A stretch of DNA of 5,487 nt, from NCBI GenBank assembly GCA_020720185.1, contig DYPB01000126.1, positions 1-5,487 of the forward strand, in the 5' to 3' direction. The stretch's first letter is position 1. Each line of letters begins with the position of its first letter. Below, piece by piece: positions 1 through 5,487 of the stretch. Origin of the DNA: Flavobacterium psychrophilum (lineage in GTDB: Bacteria; Bacteroidota; Bacteroidia; Flavobacteriales; Flavobacteriaceae). Both the position numbers and the translations under genes were made by a program. The notes under the pieces were generated by a model. It did no database searches. It saw only the letters and a list, made by a program, of their open reading frames with translations, and was not told the origin of the DNA.

Positions 1-84
1 TTTTGAAGTAGTTTGAGTTTGGAATAGATTTCTAATGCGTAATTTGGGTTTAAGGATCTAAAAAAACAGAACCGATTACATATT
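1..84. other. Window-edge flank, no supportable complete gene
   Basis: This short stretch follows the stop codon of the 418-residue gene. Neither strand has a start codon leading to a credible gene. On the minus strand one frame stays open from about position 82 to the window edge and reads ...SLNPNYALEIYSKLKLLQ, which looks protein-like, but it has no ATG, GTG or TTG start inside the window. It could be a chance open frame in AT-rich DNA or part of a degraded downstream gene. I see no GC-rich hairpin followed by a T-run that would end the upstream gene. Confidence 0.35.
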
Positions 85-1341
85 TTATGTTTTTAGCTTT
101 TTTTTCTTTGCCGCAGGAAACAAAACATTGTTCAAAATCAATCGAAAACCAGGTGAGTTAGGATGCAAATCCAGTACTGTTGGGGCATCTCCCACACGGT
201 GTTGATAATCTTCTGGATCATGGCCACCAAAATAGGTAAACATTCCTTTTCCTTTTTGACCATGAATATATCGGGCTTCATTATTAATTTCATTTTCGCC
301 CATTATCAAAATATTTGATTTAATAAATTCTCTATCATAAGCAGTTGTTTGTCCCATAAAACCCTTCACTAACGAAGTATGATTTTGACACAACATACTC
401 GGAACTGGATCCCATTTTGCCGAAAAATCCATTAACGAAAAATAATCTTTCTCCATTACAATTTTTCTTTTTTCAGTCATATCAATATCCGAAAATTCGT
501 AATGCTCTGGTTTTCTGTCTAATGTAAAATTTTTAAAAGCAAACGATTGATTGTAATCAATTTTTGTCTGATAATTACCATCACTTGCATCACCATCAAA
601 CATTGGTTCACAAATATCAACTCCTTCCGCAGCTAATGCAATATCAAAACTATCTGTTGCTGAACACATTGCAAACATAAAACCGCCGCCAATTACAAAA
701 TTCCTGATTTTTTTTGCCACTGCTAATTTCTCTTCCGAAACTTTATTAAATCCTAATTTTGTGGCTAATAATTCTGCATCTTTTTTCTGTTCAATATACC
801 ACGGCACAAATTTATAGGCACCGTAAAACTTTCCATATTGCCCCGTAAAATCCTCATGATGCAAATGCAACCATTCATAATTTATCAATCCATCTGCCAA
901 AACATCCTCATCATAAATGGGTGTAAACGGAATCTCAGCATAAGTCAAAACTAATGTAACCGCATCGTCCCAAGGTTGTTTTCCAGGCGGTGTATAAACC
1001 GCAATTTTTGGTGCTTTTTCCAGCACTACGGCATCCATATTTTGAGATGGGCTGGATATTCCTTCTAATATTATGGCTTGCTCCGCATCGGTCAAAACCT
1101 CGAACGAAACCCCACGAATTTGGCATTCTTTTCTAATTTCAGCCGCATCAGGCAATAAAAAAGATCCTCCTCTGTAATTGAGTAACCAACTGGCTTTATA
1201 ATCTTTTGCCAAGCACCAATAGGTTATGCCATAAGCTTTTAGATGGTTTTTTTGGGTCTCCTCATCCATTGGCAACAAAATAAAAGATGCTTTTGCAGAG
1301 ATTGAAATGATTAGAAATATAATAAATACTATTTTTTTCAT
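85..1341 (-). CDS. Secreted GATase1-like protein (relatives usually labelled asparagine synthetase B)
   Basis: This 418-residue protein begins with a clear signal peptide: Lys2-Lys3, a hydrophobic core at residues 4-15 and an Ala-Lys-Ala cleavage site near residue 18, so it is probably periplasmic or surface-located. The mature part starts with a domain of unclear identity (about 20-105). A Rossmann-like segment follows from KIAVYTPPG (112-120) through WDDAV and the His/Glu-rich LHLHHEDF (158-165). A glycine-rich elbow with Cys226 (GGGFMFAMCSATDS, 218-231) resembles the nucleophile elbow of class I glutamine amidotransferase-like folds, and GKGMFTYFGGHDPED (364-378) resembles the C-terminal His region of that fold. 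I recall flavobacterial relatives being annotated as asparagine synthetase B, often beside dnaB. However, there is no Cys2 N-terminal amidohydrolase domain, no SGGxDS PP-loop, and a signal peptide is present, so that name is doubtful. The start is the only in-frame ATG that gives a full signal peptide. It lies 225 bases downstream of dnaB. Substrate and reaction are unknown. Confidence 0.85.
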   Translation of the reverse strand: MKKIVFIIFLIISISAKASFILLPMDEETQKNHLKAYGITYWCLAKDYKASWLLNYRGGSFLLPDAAEIRKECQIRGVSFEVLTDAEQAIILEGISSPSQNMDAVVLEKAPKIAVYTPPGKQPWDDAVTLVLTYAEIPFTPIYDEDVLADGLINYEWLHLHHEDFTGQYGKFYGAYKFVPWYIEQKKDAELLATKLGFNKVSEEKLAVAKKIRNFVIGGGFMFAMCSATDSFDIALAAEGVDICEPMFDGDASDGNYQTKIDYNQSFAFKNFTLDRKPEHYEFSDIDMTEKRKIVMEKDYFSLMDFSAKWDPVPSMLCQNHTSLVKGFMGQTTAYDREFIKSNILIMGENEINNEARYIHGQKGKGMFTYFGGHDPEDYQHRVGDAPTVLDLHPNSPGFRLILNNVLFPAAKKKKLKT

Positions 1342-1401
1342 AAATTTTTAGGCTTGTCCCAAATTTATTTCGGGAAGCAAATCATTTGGGGTTTCTATCA
1401 A

Positions 1402-1480
1402 TGTAAATCCCGCTTTCCGCAGTATCTGTCATTGCTTCGTTCCTCGCAAAGACAGGATACTTGCTGCAATCGGGGCTATA
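1402..1480. repeat. Imperfect palindromic intergenic repeat, Flavobacterium dispersed-repeat type
   Basis: An imperfect inverted repeat lies in the gap after dnaB. The inner stem TGTCATTGC (1427-1435) pairs with GCAAAGACA (1446-1454) with one mismatch, around a 10-base loop. The stem extends outward through GCAGTATC (1419-1426) and GATACTTGC (1456-1464) with single-base bulges, and then through CCCG (1409-1412) with CGGG (1471-1474). The transcript of the minus strand could fold into a hairpin of about 30 bp. The minus-strand wording, with AGCCCCGATTGCAGC on one flank, GCGAGGAACGAAGCAAT in the centre and GCGGAAAGCGGGA on the other flank, matches my memory of a repeat found between genes in many Flavobacterium genomes. 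Family membership is recollection, while the dyad symmetry is seen directly. It may act as a terminator or as a REP-like element. Confidence 0.7.
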
Positions 1481-1492
1481 AGAATTACTGCA

Positions 1493-1530
1493 TTGATTAT
1501 TTAAAAATTATTACGATTTTAAATAATCAA
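1493..1530. terminator. AT-rich 14-bp perfect hairpin after dnaB, possible terminator
   Basis: The arm TTGATTATTTAAAA (1493-1506) is exactly complementary to TTTTAAATAATCAA (1517-1530), giving a perfect 14-bp stem around a 10-base loop. It starts 36 bases beyond the dnaB stop codon. There is no GC-rich stem base and no T-run after it on the minus strand, so it is not a classical intrinsic terminator. A role in ending the dnaB transcript or protecting its 3' end is inferred from position and symmetry alone. A protein-binding palindrome is the main alternative. Confidence 0.5.
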
Positions 1531-1566
1531 AATTACAACAAATAATTTTAATGTTTCGATAATATT

Positions 1567-4146
1567 CTAAAACGGCACCTCACTAGCATCCTCATCATTC
1601 ATATCACTACCAAAAGCCTCATCAGGCGTTGGTAAATTTTTTGTCTGAAAAGGATTGTCGTCCTGACCAGTATTCATTGTTGATGGTAAATAATCATCTC
1701 CTCCTAAATAAGTATCTAAATTATCAAATTTACCCAAATTTCCTATGAATTTCAAACGGATATTTTCGAGTGATCCGTTACGGTGTTTGGCAATAATAAA
1801 TTCAGCCTGACCTGCAGTTGGAGATTGCTCTTCATCATCCCATTCATAAATTTTATAGTACTCAGGGCGATATATAAACGACACAATATCAGCATCTTGC
1901 TCAATTGCACCCGATTCCCGAAGGTCAGAAAGCAAGGGTCGTTTGCTGCTGCCACGAGTTTCCACAGCCCGAGATAATTGTGATAATGCAATAACAGGGA
2001 CTCCCAATTCTTTGGCTAATGCTTTCAAGTTTCGAGAAATTGTAGAAATCTCTTGTTCTCTATTTCCCATTCCTTTTCCATTACTACCGCCTGCGGTCAT
2101 TAGTTGTAAATAATCTACAATAATCAATTTTATACCATGTTGCGAGGCTAATCGTCTGGATTTTGCCCGCAAATCAAATATTGATAATGAAGGTGTATCG
2201 TCAATAAACAAAGGTGCTTTTTCCAAATTTTTAACCTTTATACTCAACTGTTCCCACTCGTGTTTTTCAAGTTTTCCTGTTCGTAATTTTTCCGAACTCA
2301 AACCTGTTTCAGACGAAATTAACCTCGTAATCAACTGAACCGATGACATTTCTAAAGAAAATAATGCTACTGGATGACCAAAATCTACTGCAATATTTCG
2401 AGCCATTGAAAGTACAAATGCGGTATTGTGTGTTACGGTACAATCTTCCAGCAAAAACAATCGGTTTCCGTCTATTTCAAAGCCATAATAATCATCCACT
2501 TTATCATATTCTACTTTGATTCCTGTAACTTTCCAATCGATTTTTGAAGTATATTTTTTAGCTTTTTTTCTTTCGACTTTTGTTGGGATTATATCCAAAT
2601 TTCCGAAAATTCTAACTCGAAATGCTTCTCCTTCAAACCCTGTTGATTTAATTGAAGTTTTTTTCTTTTTTAAGGAAGTTCTAAATCCTAACGAATCGCA
2701 TAAAAACTTTATTTGTTTGGACAATTCTTCATTTTTTTGAACAATTTCAAAACAATTAAATTTGTTGGTATAATAGCCATCACTATCAATGATTCCTGCT
2801 AAAAGTTCCAATCTATTTTTGGTCGAATTGATCAAAAATTGATTTGGAATGTGTTTATTTTGCAATACATTTAATTGCCTTAATTCAGTTTGAATACAAG
2901 TATCAAACTCTTCAGAAATAAATTTATTTCGGTTTACAATTCCATAATTATTAGTTCTATTTTCTTGCTTATAAACCACTAATTCTGATTGTAATCTTGT
3001 AGCATAATTTTCCAAATAGTCAATAATTTCTTCATCAACATTTGTAATTCGTTGACTATAACTGTGTCCATCTCCAAGCCATAATCCTAAATAATACGGT
3101 TCTAATGGTAGTTTTTGTTCTGCAAATTCTACTCCAACTTTGTATCCTTTATAATTTGATTTGAATTTATCCGATTTTTCTAAATATTCTTTAACCGTAA
3201 TATTTAGGATTTCGCCTTTTGTGTATTTTTTACTGTTTCGGCTTCTTTTCAAAGACAAAATATGACTTTCATTCACTCGATATGAAATGGCTTTATTTTG
3301 ATGAATCCAATACATTTTTTCTCGACCACGAGCAATAGAAATCACACTTCGTGGATAGGAATCATCACCCATCAGCAGTTCGCCTTCTACAATATTTTCT
3401 ACTTTTTTTAATGAACCATCAAACATAAGTACTTTTGTGCCTTTTCCAAGACATTTCCCCATCCCCGGCCTTGCTGCAATAATCACTAAATCAGATGGTT
3501 GCCAACCAGATGTTATCTTGTCTAATGCTCTAAAACCTGTTGCAACTCCGCTTAATCCTTCTTGTTTTGCAATCTCTTCTATTCGTTTTTTTGCCTGAAT
3601 TACTAAACTTTGTGCCGTTTCCGAACTTCTTTTGATATTTCCTTGTGTTACTTCATACAATTTTGACTCAGCTTTGTCTAATAAATCAAAAACATCTGTT
3701 GTTTCATCATACGATTCTTCAATAATTTCGGACGATATTCTAATCAAACTTCGTTGAATATATTTCTGTAAAATAATTCTTGAATGAAATTCAATATGTG
3801 CAGACGATGTTATTTTTTGGGTTAATTGTATCAGATAAAAATCGCCACCAGCCATTTCTAGTTTAGCAGTTTTTTTTAATTGTTCCGATACTGTTAATAA
3901 GTCAATGGGTTGAGAATCTGTGAATAACTGAAAAATTGCTTCAAAAATATGTTTGTGTTTATCTACATAAAAAGCATCGGGTTGCAGGATGTCAATAACC
4001 TCATCAACTCCTTTTTTATCAATCATCATAGCTCCTAAAACGGCTTCTTCAAGATCAATAACTTGCGGAGGTAATTTGCCTCTTTCCAGATTTATAATCG
4101 TGGCTTTTTCAATTCGAGGTTGTGAGGTACTTTTAAATTTTTCCAT
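1567..4146 (-). CDS. dnaB: Replicative DNA helicase DnaB with in-frame intein
   Basis: DnaB is the hexameric 5'-3' helicase that unwinds DNA at the replication fork and interacts with primase. The frame encodes 859 residues. Removing the intein (232-574) leaves 516, a normal DnaB length. The N-terminal helical domain (about 25-130, from LPPQVIDLEEAVLGAMM) contacts primase, a linker follows, and the RecA-like ATPase core starts at about 200 (GVATGFRALDKITSGWQPSDL). Walker A is AARPGMGK (224-231), continued after the intein by Thr575. The catalytic Glu is in FSLEM (Glu599), Walker B is LIIVDYLQLM (674-683), SQLSRAVETR is at 722-731, DLRESGAIEQDAD is at 741-753, and the arginine-finger region is KHRNG (787-791). 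All hallmark residues are present, so the spliced product should be active. The C-terminus is an acidic tail ending VPF, as I recall for flavobacterial DnaB. The start ATG leads directly into a normal N-terminus. No Shine-Dalgarno or convincing -33/-7 Bacteroidetes promoter was found upstream. Confidence 0.97.
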   Translation of the reverse strand: MEKFKSTSQPRIEKATIINLERGKLPPQVIDLEEAVLGAMMIDKKGVDEVIDILQPDAFYVDKHKHIFEAIFQLFTDSQPIDLLTVSEQLKKTAKLEMAGGDFYLIQLTQKITSSAHIEFHSRIILQKYIQRSLIRISSEIIEESYDETTDVFDLLDKAESKLYEVTQGNIKRSSETAQSLVIQAKKRIEEIAKQEGLSGVATGFRALDKITSGWQPSDLVIIAARPGMGKCLGKGTKVLMFDGSLKKVENIVEGELLMGDDSYPRSVISIARGREKMYWIHQNKAISYRVNESHILSLKRSRNSKKYTKGEILNITVKEYLEKSDKFKSNYKGYKVGVEFAEQKLPLEPYYLGLWLGDGHSYSQRITNVDEEIIDYLENYATRLQSELVVYKQENRTNNYGIVNRNKFISEEFDTCIQTELRQLNVLQNKHIPNQFLINSTKNRLELLAGIIDSDGYYTNKFNCFEIVQKNEELSKQIKFLCDSLGFRTSLKKKKTSIKSTGFEGEAFRVRIFGNLDIIPTKVERKKAKKYTSKIDWKVTGIKVEYDKVDDYYGFEIDGNRLFLLEDCTVTHNTAFVLSMARNIAVDFGHPVALFSLEMSSVQLITRLISSETGLSSEKLRTGKLEKHEWEQLSIKVKNLEKAPLFIDDTPSLSIFDLRAKSRRLASQHGIKLIIVDYLQLMTAGGSNGKGMGNREQEISTISRNLKALAKELGVPVIALSQLSRAVETRGSSKRPLLSDLRESGAIEQDADIVSFIYRPEYYKIYEWDDEEQSPTAGQAEFIIAKHRNGSLENIRLKFIGNLGKFDNLDTYLGGDDYLPSTMNTGQDDNPFQTKNLPTPDEAFGSDMNDEDASEVPF
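2425..3453 (-). mobile_element. DnaB intein (343 aa) inserted in the Walker A motif, with homing endonuclease
   Basis: The intein begins at Cys232 (codon 3451-3453), right after the Walker A Lys231, and ends at His573-Asn574 (codon 2425-2427). The first C-extein residue is Thr575. Block A is CLGKGTKVLMFDG. Block B contains VNESHILSL (291-299) with His295 conserved, although the usual Thr three residues before this His is Asn292. Block F is YYGFEIDGNRLFLLED (553-568) and block G is CTVTHN (569-574). A class 1 mechanism is expected: Cys1 N-S shift, transfer to Thr+1, Asn cyclisation helped by the penultimate His, then extein ligation. Precise removal rebuilds GMGK-TAF, the normal P-loop. A LAGLIDADG endonuclease lies in the middle and could drive homing into intein-less dnaB alleles. 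In sampled 60-base rows the intein has about 25-38% GC and the flanking exteins about 30-52%, consistent with later acquisition, though this is not a full count. Confidence 0.96.
2632..3114 (-). other. LAGLIDADG homing endonuclease domain within the intein
   Basis: This is a domain of the intein, not a separate gene, at roughly residues 345-505 of the precursor with approximate boundaries. The first dodecapeptide is YYLGLWLGDG (351-360, acidic Asp359) and the second is LLAGIIDSDG (448-457, acidic Asp456). KHIPNQFL (431-438) between them matches the block D pattern with its conserved Lys, and FLCDSLGFRTSL (481-492) fits block H. The LGLWLGDG wording is closer to the yeast VMA1 intein endonuclease (PI-SceI) type than to the shortest mini-inteins. 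Both catalytic aspartates and the Lys are kept and there is no frameshift, so the nuclease may be active. Its expected target is the uninterrupted dnaB P-loop sequence. Confidence 0.88.
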
Positions 4147-4201
4147 ACTGCGAATATAGTCTGTATTTATGAGATATCGAAATTGACTTATTAAAAATAA
4201 C

Positions 4202-4334
4202 TGTTAATAACCATTGCTTTTTTGTTGATAACCACAAAAAAACCTTATAAACAAACACTTTTTATTAATTGCTTATTTATAAGGAATTTCAAATTAAAAC
4301 ACTGGTTTTTAATGATTTAAAAAGTTGTTGATAA
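4202..4334 (-). promoter_or_regulatory. Three DnaA-box-like nonamers upstream of dnaB
   Basis: Read on the minus strand, TTATTAACA occurs at 4202-4210, and TTATCAACA occurs twice, at 4223-4231 and 4326-4334. The general bacterial DnaA box is TTATCCACA. TTATCAACA differs from it by one base and TTATTAACA by two. All three have the same orientation and lie 56-188 bases before the dnaB start in very AT-rich DNA. Control of dnaB by DnaA, or an origin-like function, is an inference. In DNA this rich in A and T such nonamers can also occur by chance. Confidence 0.3.
4243..4284. repeat. 9-bp spaced inverted repeat upstream of dnaB
   Basis: CCTTATAAA (4243-4251) is exactly repeated in inverted form as TTTATAAGG (4276-4284), with a 24-base spacer. 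It begins 97 bases before the dnaB start codon. The half-site spacing could suit a dimeric regulator or a long-loop hairpin, but it could also arise by chance in AT-rich DNA. No regulator is indicated. Confidence 0.35.
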
Positions 4335-4478
4335 TTAAATTTTTGTTGTGCTTAAATTTTATTAGTAACTGTAATTGTTTAGCCTTATTTAACTACTAAT
4401 TAATGGTATTTTTTCTTATCTCCTTACATCGTCGTTATTGATGGAATTATCATCGATTTTGTCATTACAATTATCGGT

Positions 4479-5327
4479 TTAATGTAAAGTATTTGAAAAA
4501 TATCCTGCCTCGTGCTCAAAAAAATTGTCATAATAATTGACAGCTGCTCTCTTTTGATTTATATAGAAATATTTTAAAGGGATATAATGCAAATCAAAAT
4601 AAATATGTTTATTGATAAAATTGATTGTTTTATTTTTTTTGGATATTTTATCAAGCGTTTTCTGAAAATAGGTGTTTAAAACACTATAAGTATTCGATTG
4701 GTAAATGTGAATGGTTTCGTGTGCAATTAGTGAGTTATCATCTACAAAATTATTTCTCATTACTATATATCCTGCAAGTGTTGCACCTATATTATCTTTA
4801 TGCAAAGTGCTATTAGAAAAAACAAAATCACCAGTTTTTAAGGTTTGCCCGAGTTCAAATTTGTCAAATCTAAAAAACGCATCGGTAATATATAATAATG
4901 CAATTGGCATAATTTTATAATTGATTTTGAATTGATTTTTTGTTTCAAATTCTATTCTATTAAAGCCAATATTTATATGAAACTTTTCCCAAAAATCTTT
5001 GTTCATAGCCGCATTTTCAGTTATAGAGGTTCCTGCTGCATTAACTATTTTAGCAGCCCAAACATAGTTTATATTGTCCTGCCGTTCGGTTTCTCGTAAA
5101 AGGCATTTACTCCCAAAAGTAACTACTCCTCCAAGCGAGCCTTGTGCAAAACCTTTCAAAATAACTTTGTTTATTTTTTCGTCAGGGCTTTTATTGATAA
5201 TGGCACCAACGGTTGCAAATATCCCATTTACCCCAATATTATACAATAATGCTTCGGAATCATTTGCTTGGGCATTTATATTTTGAGATAATGTTATAAT
5301 AATAAAAAAGAGAATTGTTTTTTTCAT
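4479..5327 (-). CDS. Secreted protein with HExxH metallopeptidase-like motif, function unknown
   Basis: I cannot assign a named family to this 282-residue protein. It has a signal peptide: Lys2-Lys3, hydrophobic residues 4-13, and likely cleavage after Ala19 in the flavobacterial-style N-A-Q context. A glycine-rich hydrophobic stretch follows (about 29-71, including GIFATVGAIINK and GFAQGSLGGVVTFG), which might associate with membrane or pack as a core. The region WAAKIVNAAGTSITENAAMNKDFW (90-113) and a likely beta-rich middle resemble conserved hypothetical proteins I recall from Bacteroidetes. HETIHIYQ (203-210) is an HExxH signature, with His203, Glu204 and His207 as candidate zinc and catalytic residues, followed by Gln210. 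EHEA (271-274) near the C-terminus could give a third ligand, as in gluzincin-type peptidases. Peptidase activity is inference, and the motif could be structural. The start at 5325-5327 yields an intact signal peptide and overlaps the stop of an orphan frame. No Shine-Dalgarno is seen. The gene ends 332 bases before dnaB and is probably a separate unit. Confidence 0.85.
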   Translation of the reverse strand: MKKTILFFIIITLSQNINAQANDSEALLYNIGVNGIFATVGAIINKSPDEKINKVILKGFAQGSLGGVVTFGSKCLLRETERQDNINYVWAAKIVNAAGTSITENAAMNKDFWEKFHINIGFNRIEFETKNQFKINYKIMPIALLYITDAFFRFDKFELGQTLKTGDFVFSNSTLHKDNIGATLAGYIVMRNNFVDDNSLIAHETIHIYQSNTYSVLNTYFQKTLDKISKKNKTINFINKHIYFDLHYIPLKYFYINQKRAAVNYYDNFFEHEAGYFSNTLH

Positions 5328-5452
5328 AATTTTAAAAGTATTTTTTGAAAGATTGTGTTTTTGGTTATTTCTGGAATTGTAACAATTTGAAATTCGTTAT
5401 TAATATATTGTACAATATCGCCATTTGGATTTATTAAACTAATTAATCCCCA
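5324..5452 (-). pseudogene. Orphan coding-like frame lacking a start codon
   Basis: Between an in-frame TAG (5453-5455) and a TGA (5324-5326) lie 42 sense codons reading WGLISLINPNGDIVQYINNE and onward to ...TIFQKILLKL. The content looks like real protein, with NPNG turns and alternating hydrophobic residues, but there is no ATG, GTG or TTG start. The TGA overlaps the ATG of the 282-residue gene, an arrangement typical of translationally coupled neighbours. It may be the tail of a gene whose 5' part was lost or replaced by the terminator region. A frame of this length can also occur by chance, so it could simply be the 5' leader of the secreted-protein gene. Confidence 0.25.
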
Positions 5453-5455
5453 CTA

Positions 5456-5480
5456 AAAAGCCCCAACAACCGGGGCTTTT
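5456..5480. terminator. Rho-independent terminator, probably bidirectional
   Basis: AAAAGCCCC (5456-5464) pairs perfectly with GGGGCTTTT (5472-5480) around a 7-base loop. The 9-bp stem has a GC-rich core flanked by A- and T-tracts, so it can act in either direction: plus-strand transcripts run into TTTTCTTTT, and minus-strand transcripts end in a run of five T. It probably terminates a gene beyond the right edge of the window and separates it from the 282-residue gene. Confidence 0.88.
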
Positions 5481-5487
5481 CTTTTAA

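Larger units (their letters stand above)
4147..4478. other. AT-rich intergenic region upstream of dnaB
   Basis: This 332-base gap lies between the stop of the 282-residue gene and the dnaB start. I found no protein-coding gene and no tRNA-like folding. It should contain the dnaB promoter, but I could not find a good match to the Bacteroidetes TTTG / TAnnTTTG consensus at proper spacing, so no promoter is called. Notable contents are three DnaA-box-like nonamers and a 9-bp spaced inverted repeat, listed separately. A 14-codon ATG frame at 4424-4465 is too short to support. Confidence 0.6.

Noticed and set aside
935..1126. 63-codon minus-strand frame inside the 418-residue gene
   Set aside because: It overlaps the well-supported gene in another frame and has no recognisable features.
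1354..1545. 63-codon plus-strand frame in the gap after dnaB
   Set aside because: It runs across the palindromic repeat and the AT-rich hairpin. Its translation is rich in Cys, Gln and Tyr and resembles no protein, so it is a chance frame.
2516..2740. Plus-strand frame opposite the intein
   Set aside because: Antisense to the endonuclease region, where the Phe-rich translation simply mirrors Lys codons on the coding strand.
4437..4457. 7-bp stem with a 7-base loop (ATTGATG / CATCGAT) as a terminator of the 282-residue gene
   Set aside because: The stem is weak, contains a mismatch, and has no T-run on the minus strand.
4424..4465. 14-codon ATG frame (minus) after the 282-residue gene
   Set aside because: Too short, no ribosome binding signal, and no sign of conservation available.
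4147..4478. A Bacteroidetes TTTG / TAnnTTTG promoter for dnaB
   Set aside because: Several TTTG tetramers are present, but none pairs with a good TAnnTTTG at suitable spacing.
5074..5286. Plus-strand 70-codon frame opposite the secreted-protein gene
   Set aside because: Antisense shadow of a gene with a clear signal peptide and motif; no independent support.
1..5487. CRISPR array, tRNA or rRNA genes
   Set aside because: No regularly spaced repeats, cloverleaf with a TTCGA-type loop, or rRNA-like conserved segments were seen on either strand.

Overview
The window looks like chromosomal DNA from a Flavobacterium-like member of the Bacteroidetes. It is AT-rich, has no clear Shine-Dalgarno sequences, and carries a secreted protein whose signal peptide ends in N-A-Q. 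It also has a replicative helicase ending in a short acidic tail plus VPF, and an intergenic palindrome of a type I recall as scattered through Flavobacterium genomes. All three full-length genes are on the minus strand, so transcription runs from right to left as numbered here.

Right edge to left. A strong GC-rich hairpin terminator (5456-5480) is followed by a 42-codon coding-like frame with no start codon (5324-5452). Its stop overlaps the start of a 282-residue secreted protein (4479-5327) that has an HExxH zinc-binding signature and no assigned function. A 332-base AT-rich gap (4147-4478) holds three DnaA-box-like nonamers and a spaced inverted repeat. Next comes dnaB (1567-4146), the replicative helicase, interrupted in frame by a 343-residue intein (2425-3453) with an apparently intact LAGLIDADG homing endonuclease. 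The 225-base gap after dnaB holds a 14-bp perfect AT-rich hairpin (1493-1530) and a longer imperfect palindromic repeat (about 1402-1480). The last gene (85-1341) encodes a secreted 418-residue protein whose relatives are, to my recollection, usually labelled asparagine synthetase B. It lacks the hallmarks of that enzyme and looks more like a class I glutamine-amidotransferase-fold protein. The first 84 bases hold no supportable complete gene.

The clearest unusual element is the intein. It sits inside the Walker A motif, between the invariant Lys and the Thr. The Thr that must act as the splicing nucleophile is therefore also the P-loop residue the helicase needs for Mg-ATP binding, so helicase activity depends strictly on splicing. 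No new multi-gene system is visible. The three genes do not form an obvious pathway, and the large gaps with palindromes suggest at least partly separate transcription units.
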